A DNA stretch of 21,604 nt from a virus: the IMG/VR virus record IMGVR_UViG_3300036791_000808, positions 1 to 21,604 of that record; one strand, 5' to 3'. Under the pieces are notes generated by a model that was given only the letters and a program-made list of their open reading frames with translations, did no database searches and had not been told where the DNA came from. Both the position numbers and the translations under genes were made by a program. This document shows, piece after piece, positions 20,625 through 21,604 of this stretch; positions within the stretch are counted from its first letter, which is position 1, and the number at the start of each line of letters is the position of its first letter.

Positions 20625-20795
20625 GTAGCCGCGCAATTGCATCAGCGCAGCGATAGACACTTCGAAACCAAGGTGTTGACCAGCGATAGCCTTGTCCGCT
20701 GCGGTATCAGCAACAAAGCAACCGGGCTGCTTGCCCTTCGATAGGCGCGCGATTTTAGTCAACGTGATGTTGCGCGGCTTGTGGTGCGGGGTCAT
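20622..20795 (-). CDS. Small hypothetical protein
   Basis: A 57-residue protein, MTPHHKPRNITLTKIARLSK..., later CFVADTAADKAIAG and ending ALMQLRGY. The start is six bases after the upstream stop, with a weak GAGTGAG. Composition is that of a normal small helical protein. No family recognised. Confidence 0.55.
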   Translation of the reverse strand: MTPHHKPRNITLTKIARLSKGKQPGCFVADTAADKAIAGQHLGFEVSIAALMQLRGY

Positions 20796-20801
20796 GGGTG
20801 C

Positions 20802-21002
20802 TCACTCCGGGTTTGCGAGGCCGAATTCGTGGCAGTCAAGCAAGTCGCGTTGGCGCTCTGTTTCGCCGTAGCGCAAGCCTTGCTCGCGGTAGCATGGCCA
20901 GCATGCCAAGCAACCATGGTCCTTCTGTTTGAGACAGAACGGACAAACGCGTCCGCGTCGCGTCATGGGGTAGTCGCGGCTATCGATTGTGAGCGCGATC
21001 AT
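20802..21002 (-). CDS. Small Cys-rich protein, zinc finger candidate
   Basis: A 66-residue protein, MIALTIDSRDYPMTRRGRV..., containing CPFC and CLACWPC within 16 residues, a likely metal-binding site, then a charged helix (GLRYGETERQRDLLDCHEF). ATG 21002 follows the shared leader AGGAGAGCAA. It could bind nucleic acid or a host protein early in infection; this is inferred from type and position. Confidence 0.6.
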   Translation of the reverse strand: MIALTIDSRDYPMTRRGRVCPFCLKQKDHGCLACWPCYREQGLRYGETERQRDLLDCHEFGLANPE

Positions 21003-21067
21003 TGTTTGCTCTCCTATCGGCACAAGTGCCGCAAGCTGACCAGCACATGGCCGGGCAGCTGACTGCA

Positions 21068-21274
21068 CTAGATTGCAGGAACAGGTCTACCTGTAATTCT
21101 GGTGAATTCCGCGTCACGGTAAGCGTCGTACTCGCCTAGCCTCTCGGTCAGGAGCTTGGTCGCTTGTTCGACGCGGCCGTACTTCAGATCGATCAAAGCG
21201 CCTTCGATGGTTGCGGACAAACGACCGTTCCACGTCGCAAGCTCCGTGATTAGTATGGTTGTTCGATCGTCCAT
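21068..21274 (-). CDS. Small helical hypothetical protein
   Basis: A 68-residue protein, MDDRTTILITELATWNGRLS..., ending TRITGRPVPAI, acidic and probably helical (ALIDLKYGRVEQATKLLTERL). GAGG lies several bases before ATG 21274, which favours it over the longer frame to 21328. It is the first minus-strand gene after the control region, so it is probably among the first expressed. Confidence 0.6.
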   Translation of the reverse strand: MDDRTTILITELATWNGRLSATIEGALIDLKYGRVEQATKLLTERLGEYDAYRDAEFTRITGRPVPAI

Positions 21275-21604
21275 AGTGCCCTCGCGTGTTAGCGAACACC
21301 GCGTCGTGCGATGCTCGACACCGCGCAAGTAGGTTAGGCTGCCGAACCCGATGAAAGGTCCTCTCTGTACCCGCCGCTACCGGGCATTCCCAACTCCGCT
21401 CTAACCGCAAAGGTACACTCTCCCTGTAAAAGCGCAAGCACTTTACAGTTAAACGAATGCGTCTTTACGCCGCACATGGTTGATAGCCCCGCCAACCCCT
21501 TTTCTCTTGACACTCATTCGGAGGACCCTGTAAGAACTTCAGTCATTACATCAAGTCTAATGCGTAAAGTTATATTCTCTTGACACATTACTTGAGATCG
21601 ATGC
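21275..21604. promoter_or_regulatory. Gene-free control region, possibly divergent promoters
   Basis: No convincing gene is present. The plus strand has TTGACA at 21507-21512 and 21580-21585, each inside the identical 12-mer TTCTCTTGACAC (21502-21513 and 21575-21586). The first could pair with TAAGAA at 21531 after an 18-base spacer; the second runs off the window. A dyad CTGTAAA/TTTACAG (21424-21448, 11-base centre) may be an operator. On the minus strand, TATAAC near 21570 could be a -10 box but lacks a good -35. AT content is higher than in the rest of the window. Confidence 0.45.

Overview
The window looks like the packaging, head and tail part of a tailed double-stranded DNA phage genome, or a prophage that kept it. 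It is GC-rich, and its AGGAGG-type ribosome binding sites fit a proteobacterial host, although nothing here identifies the host. Almost every gene reads leftward on the minus strand. No integrase, tRNA, rRNA, CRISPR array or insertion sequence was recognised.

Read in the direction of transcription (right to left), the window starts with a gene-free, AT-richer control region (21275-21604). It carries two identical 12-base elements that contain TTGACA, and a dyad. Next comes a block of very small genes (18031-21274): zinc-ribbon peptides, conserved phage proteins of unknown function and one DUF932 protein. Five of these genes have the same leader, AGGAGAGCAA, just before the start codon. The block ends at a perfect 12-bp hairpin (17991-18023).

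The late genes follow in typical order: a 102-residue unknown, a candidate small terminase subunit, large terminase (15395-17188), two small proteins including a zinc ribbon, portal (12815-14527), a Pro/Gly-rich head protein, a charged scaffold-like protein, a lone HNH endonuclease, major capsid protein (9601 to about 10638), a Pro-rich protein, an IPT/TIG-domain protein, a head-tail adaptor and a 542-residue tail protein. After the 5.5-6.15 kb region come a VRR-NUC nuclease, a 246-residue protein with a Gly/Thr-rich insert, a GNAT-like protein, two small Gly-rich proteins and a 901-residue protein. The last combines an M15-type peptidase with a lytic transglycosylase and probably opens the cell wall during DNA entry. 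The layout is podovirus-like: adaptor and tail protein with no tape measure or sheath seen.

The most unusual stretch is 5496-6145, where five tiny and extremely arginine-rich reading frames follow one another between the tail protein and the nuclease. Four of the five have a good ribosome binding site, and the first four lie in one reading frame separated only by stop codons. They could be a set of protamine-like virion or host-takeover peptides. GC-rich DNA can also produce arginine-rich false frames, so this remains a hypothesis. The capsid gene may start at a rare ATT codon, and two large gene overlaps (about 166 bases each) deserve attention.
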